64,000 nt of DNA from Arsenophonus sp052401645 (lineage in GTDB: Bacteria > Pseudomonadota > Gammaproteobacteria > Enterobacterales > Enterobacteriaceae). The notes under the pieces are model-generated. The model did not search any database. It saw only the letters and a list, made by a program, of their open reading frames with translations, and was not told the DNA's origin. The stretch covers positions 1,674,001-1,738,000 of the forward strand of contig CP198939.1 of NCBI GenBank assembly GCA_052401645.1. The letters are read 5' to 3'. The translations under genes and the position numbers were made by a program. Shown in pieces: positions 9,297-21,248 of the stretch (positions are counted from its first letter, which is position 1; each line of letters starts with the position of its first letter).

Positions 9297-12200
9297 TATT
9301 AGTTTCCATTAATAATTAATTAATTTTAATTAGATAATCATTTAGCTAAAACTATTATTTAGTTTATTAACTGATTTATTAATCTTAAAAAAGATAACTT
9401 ATTTTTTTAAAAAAAATAAAAACTAATTTTTATTTAATTTAAAAGTAACACATCTTCATCGTTGTTAAATCGTGAAACTATTTTCATATAATTTATTAAA
9501 ATATGGATTTTTTATTAACAAATAGAAAATAAGATAACTTATTTAATATTTATATAATATTAAATTTAACTTATTATTCATATTAATTAATTTTTAAATT
9601 TTATTTAAATAAATAATAGTTATTAAATAAAGATATAATATAAAAAAACTAACTAAGACGATTATTTTTAGTATTAAAACATAAAATAATATTTTAAAAT
9701 TATCTTTATAAATTTTTTATTAGATGGTTTATTAAAATAATAAATTTTAATAACTTAGTTATTATAACTAAAAATAATATTAGTACATTTTATATATAGT
9801 AAATAAATATATATAGTAAATAATTATTTTTATAATTAATTTATTTAAATTAGTTAGAAAATAGTAATAATATAAATTTTATATAATAAACCTATTTATC
9901 ATATTTACTATATATATTAAACTATTTTTTAAAAAAATTATTAATAGAATATTTTTTATATTGTTTCAATTAAAAATAAATTATCATTCAAAAAAATAAA
10001 GTATATAAATAATAAAATAATAATTACATTTAATTTCATTATTAAAGAAATTAAATGTAATTAAAAATTATTTTTAGTTATAAGTGGAATAAAAATATTT
10101 CTTTAATAAAAAAAATTTAAATATGATATTTTTATGATTAAAAATTTTAATTATTTCAATTATATATTCATTTTAATAATCTTTAAAAAATTTTTATATT
10201 TTTTATTATTATCTGTACATTTCTTAAATTAAATCTATATAAGATAAATTTTTCTTTTTTAACAATAATTTATTTCTTACAATTTTATAGATATTAATCT
10301 AAATTCAATACATACTATTTAAAATCTATTAATGCTAATGTAGCGTAATCTTTTTGATTTAAATAGTATAGAATTTTATTATAATATAAAGAGTTTAATA
10401 AACGTTAATTTTTTATTATTTTAAATAACAGCTAATATAAGTAATTTGAATAATTATTATTCATCTTAATTAAGATACTATCTTTATTAGATAATATCAA
10501 AAAATTCTAAATTGATAAGATTATTAAGAATAGTAATTAAATTGATATCAGTTAATTACCTAATAAATTTATTTTTAAAATAAACAATAATATAATAGAA
10601 TTAGTAAATATCTTTATAAAAGATAAAGTTTGTGATTTTGATTTTTAATTTATTATTAAAATAATATTTATTCTAAAACATATTAAGAGGTATATCTATT
10701 TTATCAAAGAATTTATTTAATAATATAAATAATTAGAGATAACTAATTCAAAATAAAAAAAATATATTTTAATAAGTTTTATGAAATAAAAATATTATTA
10801 AGTATTTTTATAATTATATCATTCCTTACATATATAAATAAGTTTTTTTTATTTTTTATAAAAATTAATAATAATTAATATAATTAATAATGATAAATAA
10901 CAATATTAATTTTTATATTTATAAAAATTTAAACTAAGTTTTATATTTCTTTAAGTAAAATTCTATTTATATTTTTATTACTTAATTATAAAAATCAATA
11001 ATGAAAATTAAAATAATTAGTTAAATTAAGATAATTTTCCATAATATATATGTTATATTTATAAAAATCTTATTGTATATCAACATAATATAATTCATTA
11101 AGTATAATTTAAATACTTTAAATTAGAAAGTAATACTAACTTACTAAGATAATTAAAGTAATTATTGCTTTATTGATTTAGAAATATAATAATTTAAATA
11201 ATAATACTTTAAAAAAATGATTTATAATATTTTATTCAAACTTAACAAAGAGTTTAAATTAAACAATTTATTATATAATGTATGATTCAAATCATATTAA
11301 TGATAAAAGAGATATCATTTCCAATACAAAATTAAATGATCAAATTATTATGATATCAATAAACAAAATTATATAATAATTTAATTATTCAAAAAACAAA
11401 AAATAATAAAATTAGAAATGAATAACTGGAAAATATATAGAAATATTGAAATTTTATATTTTTATATAAAATTTTTTCAAATTTATATCTATTAATGTAT
11501 ATCAAGATAAAGTATCTAAATTATAATTAAGATTATTTTTATAATAAAGATTAGAAAATCCATAATAGAAAAAATAAATAATAAATGTATTTTAATATAG
11601 GTAAGTATAACATTTGATTAAATAATTACCTTTTATATTTAATTTAAGATCATGACTTTAATATAGTATTTCTTTAAAAAATAATTTATTTTAACGCCTT
11701 AATAGAAATTATAAATTTATCCAATATTTAAAAATAAATATAACTTATATTTAGTTAATTAACTATTAATTAATAAATAATTGATATATTGATTTTAATA
11801 TTAAATATTCAAAAATAATTATAGTTAATGTGGTATGCAGAGTAAATTATCTTGCAGATAAGTTTTAATTTTAATAATTAAAATAATTTTATTAAAAGAT
11901 TTTTTTAAAATAAGTTTTATAACTTTAATAATAATTAATATTAAAATTAATTATAAAATTTTTATACAATAGAATTATGAAATTTAATAATATTCCATTA
12001 AATGAATATATTTAGTATAATAATTTAATTAAACATTTTACTAGTAATTATAATTTTAACATAGATATGCTTTAGAATTTTTTTCTAAATAATAAGTAAG
12101 ATAATTAGATTTAATTATAAGTTAATATTTTAATAATTAAAAAAAATAAAACATATATTAATCTAATATAATTTTATTGTATAAAAATATTTTTTGATAA

Positions 12201-12843
12201 TTTTTTTAAAACAATAGAATATCCACCTAATATTTATGAATATTTTCCTTAAATAACTTTATACTAAATATCTTTTATTATCTAAATATTAACTAAACTT
12301 TAATAAATTTGTTATACATTAAATTGTCTTATATTTCACTTTTATTAAATTATATAAAAAGAATAATATCAAATAAATTTTATAAAAAAAATAAATTAAA
12401 ATTCAAAAAAATCATTCATATTAATATAATATATAAAAATTAATTCTTTTAAAAAATAATAGTTAATTATTATATTTAAAAATATTTTACATTAGTGAAA
12501 TATTTAAATTTTAAGAAAATTAATAGTATTGAATTAACATACTTTTTACATACCTTTTTGGAATTTAATAAATAATTAAATAAATTCATTTTTTATGAAA
12601 AATAAATTAATAGTATTTTAATACTATTAATTGTATTTATTAATTAGTAAAATCAATTAATTATAGAAATATCTATAATCATAATAATTTACTAACTAAT
12701 AAAAATAAAGTTGTAAAAATCAACCATACTTAATATAAATATTAAGTATATCTATAATATAAATTAATAAAAATATAAATATTGATAATATTCTTATTTA
12801 ATCATTTTCATGTAATGCACAAAATTGAATTTAATGGAGTAAT
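9297..12843. other. Gene-free 3.5-kb spacer between proS and gmhB
   Basis: No recognisable gene. In E. coli the interval proS-gmhB is filled by tsaA (trmO), rcsF and metQ-metI-metN, about 3.6 kb together, close to the length here. That suggests these genes decayed in place. A perfect 24-bp palindrome (11-bp arms, 2-base centre) lies at about 12606-12629, and a hairpin with 10-bp arms at 12726-12749, just upstream of gmhB. Confidence 0.6.
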
Positions 12844-13407
12844 ATGGTTAATCAAAGCATTCCAGCAATATTCTTCGATCGAGATGGTACCATTAACTGC
12901 GATAATGGTTATGTTTATGAAATAGATAATTTTAAGTTTATTAAAGGTACAATTGAAGCAATGCTTGAATTAAAAAAAATGGGTTATGCTTTAATTCTTA
13001 TTACAAATCAATCAGGTATTGGAATAGGTTTATTTACAGAAAAGCAATTTCTTAAATTAACTAATTGGATGTATTTTTCTTTAATTGACTATGGCATTAA
13101 ACTTGATGGTATTTATTATTGTCCGCATCATCCTTATGCAATTGAACAAAAATATAAAAAAATATGTAGTTGTCGCAAACCAAAAGCTAATATGTTACTT
13201 AAAGCCCAAAAACAACTTAATATCAATATGAAAGCCTCTTATATGGTTGGAGATAAAATTTCTGACATTCAAGCTGGTAGAGCAGCACATATTGGAACTA
13301 ATGTATTAGTTACTTCAGGAAAATTTATTACTGAGAATGATAAACAATATGCTGACTGGATCATAAATAATTTAATAGATTTACCTTATAAAATAAAGAA
13401 TCGTTAA
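12844..13407 (+). CDS. gmhB: D-glycero-beta-D-manno-heptose 1,7-bisphosphate 7-phosphatase
   Basis: GmhB removes the 7-phosphate from heptose bisphosphate in the route to ADP-heptose, the donor for the LPS inner core. The 187-residue product (E. coli about 191) is a HAD-superfamily phosphatase. It has the nucleophile motif FFDRDGT (D12 and D14), the second motif ITNQSGI, and the acidic motif MVGDKISDIQAGRAA. The zinc-binding segment is present as CPHHP...CSCRKP. A GGAG lies 4 bases before the ATG at 12844. It stands alone between two empty stretches, at the place it has downstream of proS in E. coli. Its retention suggests LPS with heptose is still made. Intact. Confidence 0.95.
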   Translation: MVNQSIPAIFFDRDGTINCDNGYVYEIDNFKFIKGTIEAMLELKKMGYALILITNQSGIGIGLFTEKQFLKLTNWMYFSLIDYGIKLDGIYYCPHHPYAIEQKYKKICSCRKPKANMLLKAQKQLNINMKASYMVGDKISDIQAGRAAHIGTNVLVTSGKFITENDKQYADWIINNLIDLPYKIKNR

Positions 13408-15812
13408 TAAAAATTAAATTATTTTATCAGAAATAATTTTAAAAAATAAAAACAAATTAAAATGAAGTTTTATTATATAATTTATCTATAAATTATTAAA
13501 TAATATTTAATAATTAATAAAATAATTTATATTTTTTTATAAAATATTAATAAACTCTTAAATATATAATCTTGAAGAATAAAAAAATCACTTGATTATA
13601 TAATAAAGAATAGTTTTATTTTTTAAATAAAAATTTTTTTAATTAAAGAGTTTTAATAAAAAATCCAAACTAAATGATAATAATAAAATTAAATATATCT
13701 AAATTAGAAATTATTTTAGTAAATAATATACTTTAAAAGTATTAAAAAATAATAAATAAAATTAAAATATATTAATTCATATTATAAAAAATATATCGAT
13801 TTAAATATTTTATTATTAGTTTAATTTATCATATAGTTAATATATCAAATTAAATTTTCAATAATATATAAAAACAAAAAAAATAATATTAAAACTAAAA
13901 TTTATTTCATATGCATATTATAATAATAAAAGTATATAATTTTCTTATATAAAACAAAGAAGAATTTTATTTATAATAAATATTTAGAAAAATTATTTAG
14001 CGACAAAAATTATATACGAAAATATTGAGATATTTATAGTATCTGATATTTATTTTTAGTTCGTATTATATATTTTATCTTATATTTTCATAATAATTTA
14101 TGATATGCCATCTTGATTGTCTTTAATTTATTAACAAATAAAAACATAAATTCTATAAAAATCAAAATTTATAAACTAAAAATAAAATAAAAGATGATAT
14201 AATTATAAAATATAACGTATCATAAAATAAACATATTAAAAAATATTTAAATTCTCTATATAATAAAGAAAGATTAATGTAAACGTAATTAATAATAAAT
14301 CCAAAAATATTTCCTATTTATTTTTTTTAAAGACAATCTATCTAAAATTAATAGAAATATACTATATAAATTAAAACAAGGATTATTATATACTAAAGAT
14401 ATAGTTATTTTTTTTAAAAATTCTTAATAAATATTTTTAACTTTTATATATTTTAAAAAATTAAATATCAATCTATTACTTTAAAAAATCAATAAATTAA
14501 TAATATATCTTATAAATTTCTTAATTTGTAAAATAGATAGAAATAAAATTTCTATAAATAGAGTATATTTATAAAAAATAAATAGAATAAAAATATAACT
14601 GTTTTCTATATTTTTTATATATTCATAAAAACAATTATTTATAAAATAAATATAACAAAAATCATAATTTTATCAGTATTAATTATATATAATATTATGT
14701 AAGTTATATATATTAATATAGTTACCAAATTTTATAAGATTATTTAAATAATTTATTATTATTTCAAATAGTAAAAATAGTTTATTATATTATATTCTAA
14801 GAAATTAGAATTAATAATATTTTTTTGATTATAAAAACTATTGTTCAAAAGTAATCAATAATATCACTTTTAATCTAAATAGTTCTTAGATAAATGATCT
14901 ATAAAACTTAGATATAAAATATTATAATATTTATATTAACTAATAAACAATAGATTGTTTAATTTTATACTGATACATAAAATGTATATAAATATTGATA
15001 TTTGATTTATAACGATTATTTATTATAGATTAGTAATCTTAATCTATTAATTATTTTATCTATCAAATAGTAATAATTTATTATATTTTAATTAAATTTA
15101 TATATTTAATGAAATCAATTTATTTCTAAGAAAATTTATAATATTTTTATTAAAATAACAACTTAATTTAAATTTAATAATAATATTTTTAATTAAATAA
15201 AAATATTATTTAATTTGACGATTAATGTTTAGATAAATTTCAATTCATTTTTAAAAAAATAATATGAATTAAATAGTAAATATGTTAATAATAACAAAAA
15301 ATAATTATCAAATAAAACTTATTGTTTATAGAAATATCATCTATTAATTACAATTATACTTTTTATAAATTAATTTATTATAAGAAAATTTCTTCTTAAT
15401 TTTATTATAAATGATATTAAGCATTATTTAGTAAATAACTATCAGGAATGTATCAATGTATAATTCTTATTATTATATAATATAGTTAATCTTTAAATAA
15501 GATTGACTTTAAGAATGAATAGACAATTAAAAATTTTATTTTAATATTTAAAATAAAATTATAATATTAGACTTTATAAAGTTTTTAAAAATAATTAATT
15601 TAATATACTATAAAGAGATAATATCTTTATTAACAATAATTATAACTATATGTATTTTAGTATACATTTATTACGATAAATAAATGTAAGATATTTATTA
15701 TAAAGTTATTATATTAAATATTTCTTTTTTTACATACCTTCTGTTAATGTTAACAAAAATATATTTTACTTAACTTATCTATCTATATAGATATAATGAA
15801 GAGATAAATAGA
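13408..15812. other. Gene-free 2.4-kb spacer between gmhB and ubiA
   Basis: I see no gene. In E. coli an rRNA operon follows gmhB, but no rRNA or tRNA is present here: such genes would stand out as GC-richer blocks in this sequence. ubiC, which normally precedes ubiA, is not readable. Confidence 0.55.
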
Positions 15813-16685
15813 TTGATAGAAAAAACGACTTTAAAATTCAATAAATGGCGTATTTATTTCAGTTTAATGCGTATTAATAAACCAATAGGTATTTTGTTAT
15901 TAATATGGCCTACTTATTGTGCATTATGGTTAGCAAGCCATGGAATACCAGATTTTTTTATTTTATTAATTTTTAGTTTTGGTATTTTTTTAATGCGAGG
16001 AGCAGGTTGTATTATTAATGATTTTGCTGATAGAAAATTTGATGGTTGTGTTTCAAGAACTAGAAATCGTCCATTTCCAAACAGGGAAATATCAAAAAAA
16101 GAAGCTTTGATATTATTTTTTTCATTGATCGTCATTGCTTTTTTATTAGTATTATATTTAAATGTAATTGTAATTTTTTTATCGGTTATTGGGTTATTAT
16201 TAACTTGTATTTATCCGTTTATAAAACGATTTAGTCATTTTCCACAAATAATACTTGGTGCTGCATTTAGTTGGTCAATTCCAATGGTATATGCAGAAGT
16301 TAATAAATCATTACCTTTTGAAGGTTGGTTATTATTTTTAGTTAATATTATTTGGTCTGTTGTTTATGATACAGAGTATGCTATGGTTGATCGTAATGAT
16401 GATATAAAAATTGGCTTAAAATCAACTGCAATTATTTTTTCTCATTTTGATAAACTTATTATTGGTATTTTACAAATAATTATAATATTTATGTTATTTT
16501 ATATGGGATGTTATTTAAATTTCAGTATTCCTTATTTTATTAGTTTGATATTAATGTTATGTTTATTTATTAAACAACAGAGACTAATTAAAAATCGTCA
16601 ACCAGAATTATGCTTTAAAGCATTCATGAATAATAATTATGTAGGATTATCTTTATTTATTGGTATACTACTAAATTATTTTTAA
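15813..16685 (+). CDS. ubiA: 4-hydroxybenzoate octaprenyltransferase
   Basis: UbiA attaches the polyprenyl tail to 4-hydroxybenzoate in ubiquinone synthesis, within the inner membrane. The 290-residue protein (family about 290) is polytopic, with about eight hydrophobic segments. Both magnesium-diphosphate motifs are present: NDFADRKFD near residues 69-77 and DTEYAMVDRNDD near 187-198. The start is TTG, preceded by GAAGAGA. No ATG lies close upstream in frame, and the N-terminus aligns with the family (SLMRINKPIGILLLIWPT). Its usual upstream partner ubiC is gone, so 4-hydroxybenzoate must come from elsewhere or from the host. It converges on plsB, as in E. coli. Intact. Confidence 0.96.
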   Translation: MIEKTTLKFNKWRIYFSLMRINKPIGILLLIWPTYCALWLASHGIPDFFILLIFSFGIFLMRGAGCIINDFADRKFDGCVSRTRNRPFPNREISKKEALILFFSLIVIAFLLVLYLNVIVIFLSVIGLLLTCIYPFIKRFSHFPQIILGAAFSWSIPMVYAEVNKSLPFEGWLLFLVNIIWSVVYDTEYAMVDRNDDIKIGLKSTAIIFSHFDKLIIGILQIIIIFMLFYMGCYLNFSIPYFISLILMLCLFIKQQRLIKNRQPELCFKAFMNNNYVGLSLFIGILLNYF

Positions 16686-16801
16686 TAAAATATAATCTAA
16701 AACGATATATATTGAAATATTGCCTAAATAAAAAATTTTCATATTTATATCAATATATAATAAGTATAAAATAAGTTAATAAGAATATGCTTATATTAAA
16801 A

Positions 16802-19243
16802 CTATTCATAATTAATGCGTTTAATATTTTTAATTGTTAAAGAAACTTTAGGAGATATTAATTTACCAATAATTCGATAAAGTAATTGTATATTAATAAT
16901 AATAATCAAATCTCCTTCTCTATTAATATAATTTTCCTCTTTTAATGTATTTACTAGTGTGGAAAAAACTGTTTTATCAAATGATTCAAGTGTGTTAATA
17001 CCATGTAACATAAACAAACGCTGAGCTAAAATACGACTTTCTTTTTCTAATATTCCTCTGCTAATTTTAGATATTGAATTTAGTAATGAAAGTATAATAG
17101 CATAACGCTGTATAGTTTCTTTAATACAGTTAGCTAAAAGTTGAATAGAAAAAATACGCTCTGGATTAATTTTTATAAAATCATTTTCTGTTAATAATAT
17201 TAATTGTTGACGAACTAATTCATTCAATAAAATATCTATATATTCAGGTAATTCTTTTATACTATATTTCATAAAAAGTTCTGCTTTTAGGAATGGATAG
17301 ATAAGTGTAACTTGATAAGCAATATCATTACGTTGAAGACTTATATTATGCAATATAACGTTAATTATCAAAGAAGGTAAAACTAATAAATGAATAATAT
17401 TATTTCGATAATAAGTCATTAATACTGCATTTTCATTTGATAACATAATAATATCATCACCCATACTATCATGCTTCATTTCAAATTTATCTAATTCTAA
17501 TGCTTCTTCAAACAGTTGTTCAGCGGTTTTATTTGGTATTGTGCTATCCTTGCTATAAGGAACGTTTCTTAATATTTGAAGATAGCATTCTATCTGCTCA
17601 ATTAGTTGTTTTTTGGTTAATGCGCGTTGATTCGAAGATAATAAGACTGTAGAATATAAGTTTACAGCATTAATAGTAGCGGTGTTATTAATTTTAACCA
17701 TAATCTTATGAGCTAATTGAGTTACAATTGAGTTTAACCATATTGGACGTTGTGACTCAATAGAATTAATGGATTGGCGCCATTCTGGAATATATTTATT
17801 TAAATATTGTGTTAGTGAAATTGGTTGTCCAAAGTTGACATAAGCTTGTCCTAACTTACGTAATTTACATAAACCTTTTAACATTGAAAATAATCCTTCT
17901 TTTTCTTTCGCTGCACCTTTTAATTCTTTTGCATAAGTAGCAACTTCTATTACATGTTCATAACCTATATAAATAGGAACGATAGTGATTTGACGTGAAT
18001 CACATCGTAACATTGCTTGTAATGTCATCAATAATGTGCCTGTTTTTGGTTTTAGTAATCGGCCAGTCCGTGAACGCCCTCCTTCAATAAAATATTCAAT
18101 TGAATAACCATGTGCAAATAATTCACTGAAATATTCACGAAATATTGTTGAATAAAGTTTATTTCCTTTAAAAGAGCGACGAATAAAAAAAGCACCTAAG
18201 TGACGGAAAATTTGGCCAGCAGGCCAGAAATTAAGATTGATACCTGCGGCTATATGTGGTGGAACTAAACCTTGATGATAAAGTACATAAGAAAGTAATA
18301 AATAATCCATATGACTACGATGAGATGGAATATAGACAATCTCATGGCCATCTTCAGATAATTTCCGAACTCGTTCAGCATATTGAACATTAATTCCTTT
18401 ATATAGTTTATTCCATGTCCAACTAAGTATATAATCAGCAATGTTAATCGCTCTATAAGAAAAATTAGCAACAATTTCTTCCATAATAATAATTGCATTT
18501 TTTTTTGCTTTATCAAGTGAGATCTTTTTTACTTTAGATTCGTCTTCAACTGCTTTTTCAATTGCTTTTGAAGTTAATAATTTATTAAATAAATTATTCT
18601 TTATAGGAAGTTTTGGACCAAAATTGGCTAATCGTTGCCGTGAATAATGAATTCTAGCTACTCGAAGAAGTTTATTAGCGATAATTTCATCATTACCATA
18701 TTCGTCAGATACTTTACGTAAAGAAATAATAGGAGAAAAGCGAATAAAACTATTACGACCTAACCAAATAATAGCAAAAAATTTTTGAAGACCATTAAGT
18801 AAACGTAAATTGGGAATTTTCTCATGCCCTTTTATACCGAGAGCTTGACCAAAAACTACTGATACAGGTAACACTTGAATGTTTAATTCAGGATTATGGC
18901 GATGAAGATCAAGATAAGTAGTAAATATTTTAATCGAATCTTTACGTTGATTTAGCGAATAATAGTGGAATATGCGTGGGCCGTCATCGACAAAAACATA
19001 GATAGGTAATTTAATTTCGTTTATTTCAATCTGATCTAATAAATCAGGTAAGCCAATAGAACAACATTTATGACGTAACATTAATAAATCTATTTTAGAA
19101 TGATAAGGTAATACATACAAAAAAGGACGAGTTATATCAAGACGTAATTCTTTAATTGGATTTACTGGTATAATTTTACTTTTAACCAGAAATTTAATTG
19201 GTAAATTTAATAAATTATAATAAATTTTACGCCAATATAACAT
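16802..19243 (-). CDS. plsB: Glycerol-3-phosphate 1-O-acyltransferase
   Basis: PlsB adds the first acyl chain to glycerol-3-phosphate at the inner membrane, the committed step of phospholipid synthesis. The product has 813 residues (E. coli 807). The acyltransferase block I motif HX4D is present in SHRSHMDYLLLSY, and the glycerol-phosphate binding block in FIEGGRSRTGRL, with the later blocks TIVPIYIGYE and VNFGQPI. The N-terminus MLYWRKIYYNLLNLPIKFLV aligns with the family start. The 116-bp gap to ubiA is convergent and holds loose inverted AT repeats that could serve both genes as a terminator. dgkA and lexA, normally divergent upstream, are not readable. Intact. Confidence 0.97.
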   Translation of the reverse strand: MLYWRKIYYNLLNLPIKFLVKSKIIPVNPIKELRLDITRPFLYVLPYHSKIDLLMLRHKCCSIGLPDLLDQIEINEIKLPIYVFVDDGPRIFHYYSLNQRKDSIKIFTTYLDLHRHNPELNIQVLPVSVVFGQALGIKGHEKIPNLRLLNGLQKFFAIIWLGRNSFIRFSPIISLRKVSDEYGNDEIIANKLLRVARIHYSRQRLANFGPKLPIKNNLFNKLLTSKAIEKAVEDESKVKKISLDKAKKNAIIIMEEIVANFSYRAINIADYILSWTWNKLYKGINVQYAERVRKLSEDGHEIVYIPSHRSHMDYLLLSYVLYHQGLVPPHIAAGINLNFWPAGQIFRHLGAFFIRRSFKGNKLYSTIFREYFSELFAHGYSIEYFIEGGRSRTGRLLKPKTGTLLMTLQAMLRCDSRQITIVPIYIGYEHVIEVATYAKELKGAAKEKEGLFSMLKGLCKLRKLGQAYVNFGQPISLTQYLNKYIPEWRQSINSIESQRPIWLNSIVTQLAHKIMVKINNTATINAVNLYSTVLLSSNQRALTKKQLIEQIECYLQILRNVPYSKDSTIPNKTAEQLFEEALELDKFEMKHDSMGDDIIMLSNENAVLMTYYRNNIIHLLVLPSLIINVILHNISLQRNDIAYQVTLIYPFLKAELFMKYSIKELPEYIDILLNELVRQQLILLTENDFIKINPERIFSIQLLANCIKETIQRYAIILSLLNSISKISRGILEKESRILAQRLFMLHGINTLESFDKTVFSTLVNTLKEENYINREGDLIIIINIQLLYRIIGKLISPKVSLTIKNIKRINYE

Positions 19244-20789
19244 ATACTAAACTATAACCTCTAATTTTTTATATAAATATTCCTTAATCATATCAGAAAT
19301 AGTAATTAATATCAGTTTAAAAATAATTTTATTATAAATATTTTTATATTTAAAAAATAGTAAACAAAATAAAAAACTTAATTAAAATTACTAAAGCAAA
19401 CAGTTATAAGTTGTTATACTATCTACTTTAAATAATCAAACTTAGTTGATAAAATAAAAAAATCATAAATAAAAAGTGATTAGGTTTTTATTGTTATAAT
19501 TATGACTCTTTACTTAAAGTAAAATAGATATCATGATTATTATTTAATAATTTAATCATTATTAATAAATTATTATTTAATTATTAATTAGTATAATTAT
19601 TGTAACTAATAATTTTAATTGAATAAAAATTTTTTATAAAATGAACTTTTTATAAAGAAATACATCATAATATAAACTCAAAAATTATTTTTATAAGATT
19701 TAATTAATTTAAATTTTACTAATTTATATTCTAAAATTTTTACTATTTTATATTTTAATTGTAAAAAACTAGAATTTTATATATTTAACAATATTAAGTA
19801 TTTATATATAATATAAGCTATATAATGATAATTATATAGATATAAATAACTTATAATAAAGGTGTTATATATAAAATAATATAAAAAAATAAGTAAAGAA
19901 TCTATTGCTATAGTGAGATATAAAGCATCTTAATAAATAAGTATATTTTATTATATATATTATTAATTTTAATTAAAGTTTATTTTTTATTTAAAATATA
20001 TAGTTAAATACTATTAAAATATTTTATGTAAAAAGTGTAGATAAAAAAATATTTTTTAAATTTATGATAAAGTTTATTTACTAAAGAAAATATCAATATC
20101 TAGAGATAAATATTTTATTAATATCGATTAATGATACGATATAAAAAAGTATAACTACATGTTAAATATCAAAAAATATTATCTGATTAAAACTATTATT
20201 TTTAAAACTTAAATAATGATTTTATTTTAAATTAAAATATTAATATAAAAATATTAGAATTATATATAGATATTGATTCATTTTATGTAAATAAGATAAT
20301 GAACAATATATAGATATAAAGAGAAATTGTTTGTTATACATAAAATTATTAACGATAAAATAAAGATTAAGAATTTTAAATATTAAAATGATGACGTTTA
20401 AATTTAAATTAATTTTTAAAATTAATTTATAGACATAAAACATAATTAATTAAATAATTTGTATTTGTTAATATTACGTATAGTATAAATTTTTTATTTA
20501 TGTTTTAGTCGTTTATATTTAATTAATTTTCAAATAAATTTAGTTTAAATTTATTAAGTAAAAAATACTATTATATTTAATTTATTAAATTCAATATCTA
20601 ACTATTTATTATATTAAATAATATATTTTATTTTTATTTTTTTTTTTAAAAATAATTTTTTAAATGATTAGCATTTTTTATTTTAATATTTAAGAATAAT
20701 ATTTAATTTTATTATATTTTTAAAATTTTACAATAATATAAGTATATAGAATCTATGATTCTAAATAACAGTAAAAGATAATCATAAAT

Positions 20790-21130
20790 TAATTTGCTTT
20801 GCTGATTTTTACGATATCAGTTTCTATAATTTACCGTTATTTTCTATAACATTTCCGTAAATGTTACATATTAGTATAATTAAAATATATTTAATATTAC
20901 CAAATTACGGCAAATAATATAAGTTTTTGTTGATTCTATTTGTTAATAAATCTTTGCTCTAATAGAAATTCTAGTCAGAGATAAATAGTTAATTACTTAT
21001 CTTTATATTTAGAAATTCTAAGTATTTAGAGTAAATATAAGTACTAATTGTACATGATTTATCTACTATAAGTCATAGTATCTCTTTTCTTTGTGATATT
21101 AAGCGCACATTACTTATTTTGTATATTTTC
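20790..21130. other. GC-elevated non-coding segment
   Basis: Counted by line, this stretch is about 17-27% GC, against about 8-12% in typical empty DNA of the window. No long frame is open. It starts with two adjacent imperfect 20-base direct repeats (20821-20840 and 20841-20860, both beginning TTTCTATAA). A hairpin with 7-bp arms and loop CCGT follows at 20848-20865, and AGAAATTCT occurs twice further on. It could be a late-stage pseudogene, a small RNA or a regulatory region. I cannot identify it. Confidence 0.35.
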
Positions 21131-21177
21131 TTTGTTTGAAAGAATACTTTTATGATATTTTTATCATATAAGTTATC

Positions 21178-21248
21178 TTATTCTAAAGTAAGAATATTAA
21201 TAATAATATTATTATTAATATTCTTAATATTTAATTTATTCTAAAGTA
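21178..21248. repeat. 36-bp perfect palindrome between 13-bp direct repeats
   Basis: TTATTCTAAAGTA occurs at 21178-21190 and again at 21236-21248. Between them, 21190-21225 is a perfect palindrome with 18-bp arms and no loop (left arm AAGAATATTAATAATAAT). Only two base pairs contain G or C, so chance formation in AT-rich DNA is possible. The added direct repeats make it stand out. Confidence 0.6.

Noticed and set aside
20240..20443. 67-codon frame upstream of plsB
   Set aside because: Ile/Leu/Tyr/Phe/Asn-rich composition like translated AT noise, no initiation signal, no similarity I recognise.
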